From Entrophospora sp. SA101 (lineage: Eukaryota > Glomeromycota > Glomeromycetes > Entrophosporales > Entrophosporaceae), in the NCBI GenBank assembly GCA_958430865.1, contig CAUDNR010000210.1, positions 7,751 through 22,062 of the forward strand: a DNA stretch of 14,312 nucleotides, given 5' to 3'. Within the stretch, counting starts at the first letter, position 1; every line of letters starts with the position of its first letter. Below the pieces are notes generated by a model. The model did no database searches. It was not told the origin of the DNA and saw only the letters and a list, made by a program, of their open reading frames with translations. The translations under genes and the position numbers were made by a program. This document shows, piece after piece, positions 1 through 10,699 of this stretch.

Positions 1-439
1 AAAAGTCGAATTTTTGGATGTATTTCTATTCCTTTAATTAATCTGTGGGCAATAAGATCAGCAAGTAATCCAATATGATTACAAGTATTAATTTCATCAA
101 AGAATAACCAAACTTCGCCTTTATTCACGCATGCCTTGGCATTTATCATAAAATTGATTATGTCCTGTTCATGAATACCAGCGTGAAGATTTAAAGTCAT
201 AAATTCTGCTTCCACTATCTTGGCCAAAAAACCAATCAAACTAGTCTGAATTAATCAAGATAATTAATAGAAGATATGTTTATATATTTACTAATAAAAA
301 ACAGATTGTATTTAAATTTCAAAAAAAAAATTTGTATATATACCTTTCCACATCCGGCTTCTCCACAAATTACTACGGGTATATTAGCACGAGTTCTTAA
401 TAAAATCATTGCCATTTTTAACAAGTTATCAGTGAAAAA
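1..439 (-). CDS. RNF213-like protein, first catalytic AAA+ module (partial, opposite strand to the rest)
   Basis: The minus strand encodes an AAA+ nucleotide-binding module of the RNF213 family. Exon 439-344 reads TDNLLKMAMILLRTR, then IPVVICGEAGCGK, and ends at the invariant Lys of Walker A. A 98-bp GT-AG intron (343-246) follows in phase 0. The next exon starts TSLIGFLAKIVEAEFMTLN and contains the Walker B stretch VWLFFDEINTCNHIG, with the Asp-Glu codons at 98-93, and stays open to the left edge. In human RNF213 the matching module (AAA3 in the structural numbering, as I recall) lies about 350 residues before the second Walker A on the same strand. Here it lies on the opposite strand, a few bases from the plus-strand gene, and lacks everything N-terminal to TDNLLKM. 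There is no room for a promoter. It is therefore probably an inverted internal piece of the neighbouring gene, not a separate gene. The family call is firm; the gene status is not. Confidence 0.8.
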
Positions 440-487
440 CAATTCATTAATATAATAAGGGAGGAACAAGAAGATTATATCAATAGA

Positions 488-3400
488 ATGATCCTCCCTC
501 CAAATACTGCAAAAAATGAGGCACTCTTAGAAAACGTATTAGTCATGATTGTATGCATTTTAACTAAAATACCTGTATTTATTATCGGATCTCCAGGGTT
601 AGTATTGAAATTTTGCTCGCAATTATTATTTTGATTATTTTTATCAATCAATAATAATAATGATAAAAATTTATTGGATTATAAAAGATCTTCGAAGTCT
701 TTGGCTATTCGACTTGTTAGTCAAAGTTTGCGTGGATCAGACTCCAATGATCAATATTTCAGACGATTGCCACAGGTAAATAAATGCATTTATTATATAT
801 TCTTCAACGTAGATATCAAGTTAAATAGTTGCTGACTGATTTGTTTATATTTTACAGATATATATAATTCCGCATCAAGGATCATCATCTTCAACATCTG
901 ATGGCATTTTAAATGTTTTTGAAAAGGCACAAAATTTTCAGAATACAAGTTCTGAAGAGTTCCCTGTAATTAGTGTAGTGTTACTTGATGAAGGTATAAT
1001 TTTTGTTATGATTTGTATTCACAGGTTAATTTATTTAACTAAATTATTTATGCTATCACAAATATCATAATCTTCTTTTATATAAGTTGGGTTGGCAGAG
1101 ACTTCGAGTGAAAACCCATTGAAGGTTTTACATTCACTGCTTGAACCAAGTTATCCTGCAGAATCTCCAACGGTTTCTGTAATAGGTATTTCCAACTGGA
1201 GATTAGATAATAGTAAAAGTAGTAGGGCATTATTAGTTCAAAGGTATTTGTTTATGCATCCAAACATTTACTATTTTATGTTGTATGTTTTAAAATCTTT
1301 TTATAATAAATTAGGCCCAAGTTTGAACTTAAAGATTTGGTTGATATTTCAACCAGTTTATTGACTGACAAAATCCATAATGTTTCTCAAGAGGCGCTTC
1401 AACCACTTGCAGAAGCTTACTCTAAATATGAAAAGGATCAAGAACTTTCAAACTTTCATGGACTTCGTGATTATTATTCGCTAGTTAAAAGCCTTTCATT
1501 AAAGGAATTAACACCCGACAACATTCAAATGGCATTAGCTCGCAATTTTGGTGGTACAGAATATAATGATAACATATGTAAAAAGTACTTTAAAGGTATA
1601 ATTGAAGCATTTAACTCTCACCACAAATGGAATTATAAGCCAATTCCTGTTTCTAAGCTGATAGATGCAAACATTAACGAAGACGGTGCAAGACATCTAA
1701 TGCTAATAGGAAAAAGTGATTCACTAATAAATATAATCACATATAAACTCAGAGAAAAGAAATTAGACCCTGTTGTGATTCTAGGGTCTCATTTCCCTGA
1801 AGACAATCAAGATTATTCATACAGTATTTTAAATAAAATAATGGTATTTTTTAAAAGAGTGTTTATTTCCTCCTTTTCAAATAATGAACGTTTAATGAGA
1901 ATTTTAATTTTAATCTTAGATGTGTGTAGAAGCAGGAAAACCTTTAATTCTAACTGATTTGGAGATAATTTATGGTATTAGATGCAAAAGTTTGAAATTA
2001 ACTTTGCTGACAGTAAAAATACATTTTATTTTAATTTTCATGGGGTCTTTTTTTTAAAAATAGGGAGTCTTTATGACCTATGGAACCAAAATTATATTGT
2101 CGTTGGAAGTAAAGATGATCCAAAATATTATACTAGAGTTGCATTGGGTGCCTTTTCAAACCCCATGCTTGTTAGTAATAAATTTCTTTTGAAATTATCA
2201 ATTTTATTATTTATTAATTTTACTAATTTTACTAATTTTACTATTATAATTACTATTATTTTAAAGCATGTTCACAAGGATTTTAGATGTATTCTTATTA
2301 TGAGTCAAAAAAATTTAGAAGAAGCCGATCCTCCACTTCTTAACCGATTTGAAAAACAAAAAATAACTTTAATTGACATCTTAACTAATGAAAACTTACA
2401 ATTAGTAAAAGTACTGAAAACTTGGGTGGAAAAAATTTCAAAAATAACTGATACAGTCTACTCAAATGATAAATTCACAGAATGTGATTTATTTATTGGT
2501 TACAATGAAGATGAGACGCTACAAAGTTTAGTCATAGATGTAAAGAAAAACAATCCAAATCTAAATGATGATGAAATTCTTGAATTATGTAAAGGATCGT
2601 TAATAGCAATTGCAACCTCTGATGGTATTATTCGAGCAGAAAAATCAGGTTTAAGCCAGAAAGAAGTTAATTATTGGAAGAATGTTTATTTGAAATTACA
2701 ATTTCATGATAATATTGTTGACTACATAAAAAATTATTTATTAGACGCATCTAGTTCCGATGAACAAATTGGAGAATGTATTATAGTTAATACATTTTCA
2801 AATATTAATACAGATTTAAAATCTCACCTTCGAGAATTAGTTGACTGTTTTATTTTTAAACTTTCAGAATTCAAAACTGAATCATCCTATCAAAATAGGA
2901 TAAAAGACTTTTGGTTTAATTCAGAGAGTAAAATACTTATACTACAATGTGATGTTGCAATAGTTGATGAAGGATGTATAAAACTTGCAAAATTTATTAT
3001 TGAACAATATCAAGCTGAATACTTTTCAAACAAAGATCAAAATAAGATTAAACATGTCTTTATTATTCTTCATATTTATCGTGATTCTAACGCTTCAGTA
3101 ACTACATTCAATTTCATGTGCGGGTGGAAGCAAGTTACAATAGAAAGCCTTGTTCCACAAGAAAAACCATTATCCATTCTTTTAGATGGAACTATGTGTG
3201 AGATTATTAATAATGTTTGTTCGTTTGAAGAAATTCTTAAACAAGAATTATTGTGGTGTTTACTATGTATGAAATACCCGTCAAATTCCAAATCAGTTGA
3301 ACATATAAGGTGATTATTTTGACAAATTTTTTATTAAATTTTGACAAATTAATTATTAATGCATTTTTATTCAAAAATATATATATAAAAAAGATACCTT

Positions 3401-6400
3401 AACAGTAACATTCAACAACATCAATATTTTGTAAAATATTTAAAAGATCTTACAATGAAATGGCTAGAAGAAAATTCAACAACTAATTGGCAATATTCTG
3501 TAGCATCCAACAAAAAGTTGTTATATCCATATTCATCATTTTCAACTGCTTTACAGTATCATATACATTCAGTGGTACGTGAACCAATTGCAAAAATTTT
3601 ATGCATGTTTGAGCGTTTAGCAGTAACCAAGACCTTTATTACACAATTTAATGAAGAAAATCAACAATTTCAAGAATTTATTGACGAGATGATTATGAAT
3701 AAAGACGTTATAAAAATCAATGAGTTAGAAAAGCCAGAACCTGATCGTTATATAATTCCATCAGTTATTTATGATCTTAAATTTCCATTTTCTTATTATT
3801 ATATGAAACAAATTGATAGTTATAAGAGTCATTATGAGCAAGAAATTAATATATATATGCAAGAGAAAGAGAATATTGATCCTGAAACTGGAATACTATA
3901 TGAGCATTTACAGATTGATTTTGACAATAACTTTGCCAAAAAATTATTTGAAATTGTTTCGAATGGTCAGGAATCACCTTTAAAGAAGGCTTCAGATTTA
4001 TATTTTCAAGATTTTATTAGTGTTATTTGTGCTAATGAAGCTAAAACAAAAGAAAGAAACCAAGATATATTAAAACTTGTTTTTAAACGTCTTGTTGAAC
4101 AAGGAAAAATCTTTAATCCAGTCATATATCATATCATTTGGTGGAGACATTCAAAATCTATTCTTGCTGAATTTCACTTAGCTTCTAATTATAGTAATAT
4201 AAACTCTAATTTAATTACACAAAGTCATGACCAACCATCTCCAAAATTTAGGCAGTTCATTGTTAAAGAAGTTGCGTATATGATGCTTAAAAATTTTTTA
4301 GAAATTAAAGATGTAAACAATAATATTTCAAATTGGCAAACTAAAGTTTTCAATATACTTTCTCTTAGTACACAGATATTAAATTCTTCTTCAGAACCTA
4401 TGCTATTTATACTTCAAACTTGTCATGACCTACTTTCAACAGAATCAATTATTATTGATGAAATTAAACACATCATTAAGCGTATTTTTAACTCTGATAA
4501 TGATAATAAAGACATTGATAGAAAAGGTCGGGACGATTTCCTTGAGAAAGCCATGGAAATTTTATATAATTTGGATTACGATGAAAAAACCTTAATAGCA
4601 TGGCATTCAATTTTTAAAAAATGTCTCGAGATTTTGCCAATAGAGTCGCCTGTTCGAATAAATTTGTATAAAAAGCTATTTTCAGATGTACCTTTTCCAT
4701 TGATGGGCACAATTATTAAACAAATATTTCAAAGCGAAGAAAATATTAAAAATAATATTTTTTTTGAATTAGTTAATGATCCAAGAAATATTTCTCCAAG
4801 ATTAGATGTTATTGACAAATGCTTGAAATTCCAACAGCCACACTCAAGAATGTCTGCTTTATGCTCTGATATAATTCAAAAAACATTTTTTTCACAGTAT
4901 GATTTACATGTTTTATCAATTAATTTTCGTCAAGCAATTGCGGTCTTGCATAGTAATGTTCGTAAAGATATTCAGCTAATATGTGCTATATCTTTACTTA
5001 AAGAATTTGTGCATAGGTTTTGGGACACTACTCTACAAGAAGATCCTATGAAACCAATTTATTTCGACTTAATGGAAACAAATAATTTTAACCCAACAAC
5101 TTTGATAGAAGACATCAATGAATCCATGGGATTGTTACATCCATTGATTCATTCGTTGAAGGTTTATTTCTTACGGAACCTTCGTTTTCGAGAGTTTTCT
5201 ATGAGTGACATAAAAAAATTTTGTGAGATGCAATACACTTTACCATGGCTTGGTAGTATAACATGGGATAATCAGCAGCAAACCGGATTATCATTTAATC
5301 CATTTTGGCCTATTAATGATTATGTAAAATTAGAGAGATATTATTCAACACTGTATAGCTTTAATATGAAATCACCTATTAAAGAATTCTTTGATAATTT
5401 AAAACATCATAAAAATGTTTCATCTCGTATAGCTTTGATAGGGATTATTTTTGTTCACTTACATTCGATCAAAGCTGTAAGAGAAAGAACAGATTCTGAA
5501 GATCAAATAGTTGAATATTTCCTCGAAAGAATAGGTGAAATGAGTGATAATAACAATTTAAATCTTTATAAAACAACTGTTCGTAAATTGTTGAATGATG
5601 AGTTTTCTTTTCTTCGAATCTCAAATCAAACAAATAACAAAGAATTATTGATTAAATCAATGATTTTACATACAATAGCCATACATTCATCAACCTCACA
5701 ATCTTTTTCGCCTCTTTCATACTATTTACAAAGATTAGAGAATTGCAAAAATGATTTTATCATGACTTGTCCATCAGATATCCAATCAGTCATTATTAAT
5801 GCGGTGGTTAATACAGGCCAAGCCACTAGGTAAATTGATTTTGATATATTTATATTTCATCTATATTATATTTATATATCTGATTCTATGAATTTGTATA
5901 ATTTTTTAGATATGAATGTGAATGTGGATTTTCTTACTTGATAGGCGATTGTGGAAGAGCTTACGAAGAAAGTAATTGTCCCCAGTGTAATAATAAAATT
6001 GGTGGTTTAGATCATGTATCTGCTCCTGGCAACATAAAAATAGATTCAAATCCTATAACAAGAAGTTTAGAAATCAATAATGAAACTGGATATATAATGG
6101 AACCACCAAATAATGATACGGATCACAATGTCAGATTTTTACCACCAAATTCGTATCGCATCTTGCATTTATTTGTTCACATAATAATTGGGGCATTAAT
6201 TCCTTCATCAGTGGCATCTGACTTTTTATCGAATAATAATAATAATAGTGGAATATTAAATAATACTGAAAGATACTTTATGGATCATATTTTTAACGAT
6301 TGGGATATTCTTAAAAAACGTCTTGATTGCTCTAATAAAGATTTAGCACTATTTTTACACTCGATACTTCATAAAATGACCACTGATCCATTAAAGTCAA

Positions 6401-8478
6401 CAAAAATTAGAAATGCGAGTGAAAGAGAACAATTGGAAAAAGAATTTCACCTAAAATATTTTGAGCCACAATTTACAAATTTTTATGATACTATAAATAA
6501 TTTTCGTACTAAATTAAATCAAATTGAAGCTGATTCTAAAGGAATAACATCAAATTTGGTTGAAAGTGAAATAGATGAAACTGTAAAAACAGATGAGACG
6601 GATGAGCACTATGAAAAATATTCTAAAGATTATTTACCAAAATTATGGAGGGTAACTGGTGATACTAGTTATGATAATTTAAAGGCTTTTTTTAATAACA
6701 GTAATTCAATGAATCAATCACAATATTTATTTTTATCAATTTATTTTAATCATGATGATAAGTTAAAATATATTAAACATCTTGAACCAATTTTAAAATT
6801 TGTCAAGATATTAGCAGATCGTCTTGAATATCGTTTGTTAAGAGAGGAAGCTCAAAAAATGACATTCAAAGAATTTATTGATAAAGAAACTAATCATCAA
6901 AAATCTGGAGAAAACTATGAATATTTAATGACAAGTTTTAAAGAATTTTCAAAAGCATGGAATTTTATTATCGACAAAGTAAATCAATTTCAATGCCATG
7001 AACTTCCAAGCTCAAGACCAAAAATAGATCTTAGTTGTCCAATAATATTTGGATTGGTCGAATCTGAAGATACAGGAATATATATTTGTGCTATCATTGA
7101 TTATTTGATTGGATTACAAAACAATTTTCTAAAAGAAGTAAATGGAATTCCTATTAAAAACTGTTCATCTCTAAAAATTTTAAAGTTAGGTCCATTAAAA
7201 CACATGGAATCGATGAAACTTGAAAATATGAAAAGCAACAATTATATTAATTTTGATTGGGATGATGAATTACTTCAATATAGTCAAATAAATTTGAAAG
7301 AAGGTCATGGAAAGGATATTATATATGACCTTTTAAAGATCGAAGGTGAACTTGTTAATAAATTAGTAAAGGATAAAGTTATAATAGAAACTTTAAAAGA
7401 TTCACAATTATACATGGAACAATTTCATTATCATATGGAATTGTTTCAAAAATCTATGAGAATTCTTGAAGATGTTAAAAATCTGATAAAACAAAGTCCG
7501 ATTCCTAATTCGAAATTTCAACGATATGATATTAATTCATTAACATTTGATAGTGCGTCTGAGATTCTTTCATCCTTAGAAATATTATTGTGTTTTATTA
7601 AAAGAACTGCGACCAAAGATGGTAATATGTTAATTAAGGAATTTGTCGAAAATTGGATGAAACTTTCAAGTTTATTAGAAAACAAAACTTTTTCAAAATT
7701 ATTGAAAAGTGAATTGCGTTTAAGACATGTAATAGCACTGTATGAGTTGATTGAAGAACAAGTATCAATTAAAATGGTTCAATATATTGATAATAAATAT
7801 AAAGTTCCTATTGATGAAGAGACTAAAGAAATCATTATTAAATTTGTTAAATTTGATCAGTTCAGCATCCAAGAAAAAAAATTACCAGCAGAAGATTTCA
7901 TTATAGCATTAAGGAGATTTATGTATAGAACCCTATTAGGTGAATTAAATAATGAAAATGAAAATTTAGTGTATTATTTCACAGAAATATCATTAAATTT
8001 ATGGCCAAATCATATTAAAGAAGAATTGATTTCAGAATTATTTCCTGATGAATTTTTGATGTGTAATATTTATTGTATATATGAATATATTGTAAATGAA
8101 TTCGAGGTAAGATTGTAATTATTGTTGTTGTTTATCATTTGATATTTATTTAAATATTGTCGTTTATTTAAATTATTGTAGATGTATAATAAGAAACAGC
8201 AATACAAGGTATCATTGTCTTCACAAAATCACCATAGCCGCAGTAATCATATGTCTTCATATAAACGAGAATTAGTGGATTGTGAAGAAGATAAAAGTTA
8301 TGGAGAACCTGGGCCATCATCACAACCAACAAGACCATATAATCATAATAATTATAATAGTAATAATAATCACAATAATAATCCTAATTATGATAATAAT
8401 ATTAACAACAATAATAGGAAAAACAACAACAATAAAAATAGAAGGAATAGAAAGAAAAATGATTTTGATAAAATGTAA
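488..8478 (+). CDS. RNF213: RNF213-like E3 ubiquitin ligase: second AAA+ module, E3 shell, RZ finger, C-terminal domain
   Basis: This is the C-terminal half of a giant AAA+/ubiquitin-ligase protein. Eleven exons join cleanly: 488-597, 688-775, 858-993, 1087-1243, 1315-1843, 1920-1974, 2064-2170, 2267-3309, 3394-5829, 5910-8106, 8182-8478, totalling 7155 nt and about 2384 residues. All introns are GT-AG, 71-96 bp. Residues from the Met at 488: Walker A GSPGSSKS 34-41 (split by intron 1), Walker B VVLLDE 106-111, sensor-1 region GISNWRLD 145-152, then the family signatures FHGLRDYYSLVK, GSLYDLWNQNY and EADPPLLNRFEKQ. A long helical E3 shell without any Cys-x2-Cys pair follows, so no RING is present. 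The RZ zinc finger is at 1555-1586, with a C-terminal domain and an Asn-rich basic tail after it. The frame is open upstream to 422, and similarity (IIREEQEDYINRM) starts before the Met at 488, so that Met is only the first usable start and the real gene is longer. The preceding AAA module lies inverted on the other strand. The protein likely acts in cytosol as an ATP-driven ubiquitin or lipid ligase, by analogy to human RNF213. Confidence 0.88.
2171..2266 (+). other. Frame-neutral intron 7 of the RNF213-like gene
   Basis: This is a GT-AG interval of 96 bp, exactly 32 codons, with no stop in the gene's frame. It interrupts the conserved run between NPML and HVHKDFRC, which supports its being an intron. 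It contains three tandem AATTTTACT units, which would read as Asn-Phe-Thr repeats. If retained, it would insert 32 hydrophobic residues without breaking the frame. Confidence 0.75.
5911..6006 (+). other. RZ-type zinc finger coding segment, with the usual His replaced by Phe
   Basis: The exon opens right after the splice at 5909/5910 with YECECGFSYLIGDCG, followed by NCPQCNNKIGG. Set against the human RNF213 RZ finger as I remember it, Cys at offsets 0, 11, 20 and 23 are conserved (codons 5917, 5950, 5977, 5986). Offset 11 is the catalytic Cys in human RNF213. The zinc-ligand and catalytic-region His at offset 4 is Phe here (codon 5929). A new Cys sits at offset 2 (codon 5923) and could take over zinc binding. 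The closing IGG is kept. Confidence 0.85.
8182..8478 (+). other. Last exon: Asn-rich, basic low-complexity tail
   Basis: The acceptor ATTGTAG at 8181 joins in phase 0 to exon 10, whose own frame stops 12 nt past the donor (at 8118) if the intron is kept. The 98 residues begin MYNKKQQYKVSLSSQNHHSR, pass through a Glu/Pro-rich segment, then an Asn/His/Tyr-rich run from AAT/AAC codons (about 8338-8448), and end in an Arg/Lys cluster before TAA. AAT-type microsatellite growth may have built the tract. The alternative is termination at 8118 by intron retention, removing this tail. Confidence 0.7.
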
Positions 8479-8508
8479 ACTTGTTAGAATCAACTAATTG
8501 AATTCAAT

Positions 8509-8514
8509 AATAAA
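8509..8514 (+). promoter_or_regulatory. Candidate poly(A) signal of the RNF213-like gene
   Basis: A canonical AATAAA lies 31 nt after the TAA stop at 8476-8478. In DNA this AT-rich the hexamer is common by chance, so position is the main support. Confidence 0.4.
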
Positions 8515-8579
8515 AATTTGTGTGGTAACCTGATTGATATTTAATATTTATTAGTTAATAAATACTAAATAGGTTAAAA

Positions 8580-8625
8580 TGTTACACCAACGGGACCCAA
8601 TGGACCAGGACCCCAGGTCGTAACA
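8580..8625. repeat. 46-bp GC-rich patch with inverted ends TGTTAC / GTAACA
   Basis: It starts TGTTACACC and ends GTAACA, giving a 6-bp perfect inverted pair with TG...CA termini. The middle carries three GGACC-type blocks (GGGACCC, GGACCA, GGACCCC). It is clearly richer in G+C than its surroundings. The TG...CA ends recall retroelement termini, but 46 bp is too short for an LTR. It may be a remnant or a dispersed short repeat. Confidence 0.4.
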
Positions 8626-9107
8626 CTAAAAACTTTTTTTTTTACCAAAAATTTTAGGATGCTATTTCACAATAATTTTTGATATTTTTTTTGTATACTT
8701 GTATAATAAATCCCAAATTCCAAAGAAATTAAAAGAAAAAAACAAATTTTTTTATATTGGGAAGGTGGAGTTCCTTTTTATTGTTTTTTAAATAATCAAA
8801 TTTTATTATGTAGATTCTCTAATTCTTATCAGATATACCACTTAAGGGTATTCAAATTATTTCATTGCAGTTGAACATGAAATAGTTTATAATAATAATA
8901 TATATTATCTTTTTTTTTTGAAAAATAACATCCAAAAATCTCTCGAGTTTTATGTAAAATCAACAAAGATATTCTATTTATTTTATGCTGAAACAGCTCG
9001 TTCAAATTGGCTGATTGGTATAAATGCAATTTGATTATGAACTCTCCAAGTGAAAAAAAAGATTTTATAAATAAATATAGAGTACATATAGTATGTAGAA
9101 TTCTTTT

Positions 9108-9755
9108 TTATTGTTCAGTTCTGTCTTCATTTGATCGTTTTACACAATAAATTTTATCATCATTAATTGCTAGGCTATAATTACAATCTTTAAAAAGAAC
9201 TTTTATTTTTTAAAAAAAATAAAATTAATTTTCTTTTTTTGAATATGTTGTTAATTTAATTCAATATATATATACCTGTTATATTATTAATATTTTCAAT
9301 TGAATCATTGTTTTCTCCCTGTTTATTTATTCGATCATCTTTTTTCATTAATTTTAAATTTTCTTGTTTATCTAATAATAAATTTATATTTTGTAACAAA
9401 TTATGAGCAGCAATAGCCTGGTTTTGAGTTATGTTTTGAGTTGCCTATAATGTAAGTTAAGGGGGTTTTTTTAATATGACTTTTTAAAATTCAAAACAAC
9501 ATATTTACTTACGTCTATTAGTGAACCATCTTCAAGTTTTGCTGTGAAAGATGCATTTTGATCAGTTAATTGTGAGAGTGAATGATTGCTCTCATTGTTG
9601 TTTTGGTTTTGCGTCTAATATAAAAAAAGGGTTGAATATTATTAAAAACATTGGTAACAGAAATGAGACGGGAAATAATTTACCATTTTTTTGTTTTTTT
9701 TAATCTGCTTGCGAATGAAGTCACAGGATGCAAGCCGGGAATCTCTCCATTTCAT
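9108..9755 (-). CDS. Small four-exon gene, Gln/Asn-rich and coiled-coil-like, unknown function
   Basis: Four minus-strand segments join in one frame: 9755-9684, 9614-9513, 9444-9276 and 9199-9108. Each joint has consistent phase and GT-AG borders (donors GTAAAT, GTAAGT, GTATAT; acceptors ATATTAG, TTATAG, ATAAAAG). The product is about 144 residues. It starts MKWRDSRLASCDFIRKQIKK (basic, amphipathic), then a Gln/Asn/Ser-rich stretch, then a helix with regular Leu spacing (AHNLLQNINLLLDKQENLKL), an acidic Asn-rich linker and the end YSLAINDDKIYCVKRSNED. The ATG at 9755 follows an in-frame TAA, so it is the first start unless a further 5' exon exists. I recognise no domain. The Leu-rich helix suggests oligomerisation or a DNA-binding accessory, but that is only inference. 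It converges on the RNF213-like gene. Confidence 0.55.
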
Positions 9756-9795
9756 TATTTTTGGGTAATGGTGTTACTTGATCATCTAGAACTTG

Positions 9796-9832
9796 TATAG
9801 TGCGAGACACTTAGTCCCACAACTTTTTATTG
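9796..9832 (+). repeat. Copy 1 of a roughly 37-bp dispersed motif
   Basis: It reads TATAGTGCGAGACACTTAGT and later AACTTTTTATTG. A second copy lies at 10807-10843 in the same orientation, with TATAGTGC, CACTTAGTC and AACTTTTT shared and a few substitutions plus a one-base indel. It may be part of an unclassified dispersed element. Confidence 0.4.
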
Positions 9833-9959
9833 GCCTTGTAGATCCTTCTCTAACACCAAAAAAATAAGCCGTAATTTTGAAGCTAAGACAAGTTACGATT
9901 TCATTTTGTTGATACGATGCAGATCATCTATAATCATTAATTGCTTTACTAATGAATTT

Positions 9960-10320
9960 TATTTAGGTAACATCCCTGACTTAATAGTAAAGAGGAGGAC
10001 AGCTAGAAGGGCACCAATCAAGAAATTGTTATCAGGATAAAGGGAAACATGCCTGTCTTAGACAGAAGGAGGTCTTGTGCTAAGAATGTTATCAGGAAAT
10101 AGTGTGAAATCTAAAGAAGATATTGTTTAGTATTGCTTAGCAAGGAATTGTTTAACAATAGTGAAAGATAGTTTCAAAAGTAAGTATAAATGTATATTCA
10201 CAAAAATTGTTGTTATAATTTAGTATAAATGAATTGGAAGAATTGTTTTATTGTATTGACACAGGGATAAAATTAATAAATGAATAATCACTTTTGAACT
10301 TAGATCTGACAATATAATAA
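9960..10320. repeat. LTR-like stretch, boundaries not resolved
   Basis: This is G+A-richer sequence with an internal direct repeat GTTATCAGGA (about 10027 and 10088), TATAAAT motifs near 10185 and 10223, a short palindromic ATTGTTTAACAAT, and AATAAATGAATAATCAC near the end. The order (body, TATA, poly(A)-like end) resembles a solo LTR. No TG...CA boundary or target duplication could be fixed by eye, so this is a suggestion only. Confidence 0.22.
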
Positions 10321-10606
10321 AAAGAAAAATTTTTTTTTGTTATTTATTATTTATAAATTCGTGTTGCATTATTTAATCCAATTAGTAAAATTCCGTTTTC
10401 TTGGTTTTATATGGTTTGCTATTTTCCTTTAAATATCTCGAAACTTTACTAATCAAAGCGGGTATATTTATTAAGCTAAAATTAACCCTTGTAAAAAATT
10501 ACATATAAGTATGTTATTAACTCAAAATTGAGATTTTGGCAGTTAGGGCTGTTTCTATTTTCCGCACCCCACATATTCTTCAAAACAACGTTACTATATA
10601 TTGTTA

Positions 10607-10656
10607 CCGGAATTAAATTTTGACGCAGATCTTTTGGTCGAATCTCTTAATTCCGG
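10607..10656. repeat. Inverted repeat CCGGAATTAA ... TTAATTCCGG
   Basis: Two perfect 10-bp arms (10607-10616 and 10647-10656) flank a 30-bp spacer that contains a weaker AGAT/ATCT pairing. It may be a hairpin or the relic of a short inverted-repeat element. Confidence 0.45.
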
Positions 10657-10699
10657 GACAATTTAAATTTTATTTCTATTTTTATTTTATTTTAATCTA

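Larger units (their letters stand above)
8479..9107. other. Convergent intergenic region
   Basis: This region lies between the stop of the plus-strand RNF213-like gene and the stop of the small minus-strand gene, so it holds two 3' flanks facing each other. It is very AT-rich with many T and A runs. I see no ORF or RNA gene. The only standout is the GC-rich patch at 8580-8625. Confidence 0.6.
9756..10699. other. Gene-poor, repeat-like region
   Basis: I found no convincing ORF here. It holds the 5' flank of the small minus-strand gene, the first copy of a dispersed motif (9796-9832), an LTR-like stretch (about 9960-10320), a spaced inverted repeat (10607-10656), and otherwise AT-rich sequence up to the transposon end at 10700. 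Confidence 0.5.

Noticed and set aside
3076..3291. Minus-strand open frame inside exon 8
   Set aside because: It lies wholly opposite conserved RNF213-like coding sequence and has no recognisable features.
8282..8497. Open frame of poly-Ile/Thr type in the last exon of the RNF213-like gene
   Set aside because: It is the shifted frame of the AAT-rich tract; the spliced frame with the Asn-rich tail fits the gene model.
10607..10660. Possible tRNA: paired ends CCGGAATTAA/TTAATTCCGG with a GGTCGAATCTC motif resembling a T loop
   Set aside because: The folded unit is only about 50 nt, with no D arm or anticodon arm, and the acceptor pairing is 10 bp instead of 7.
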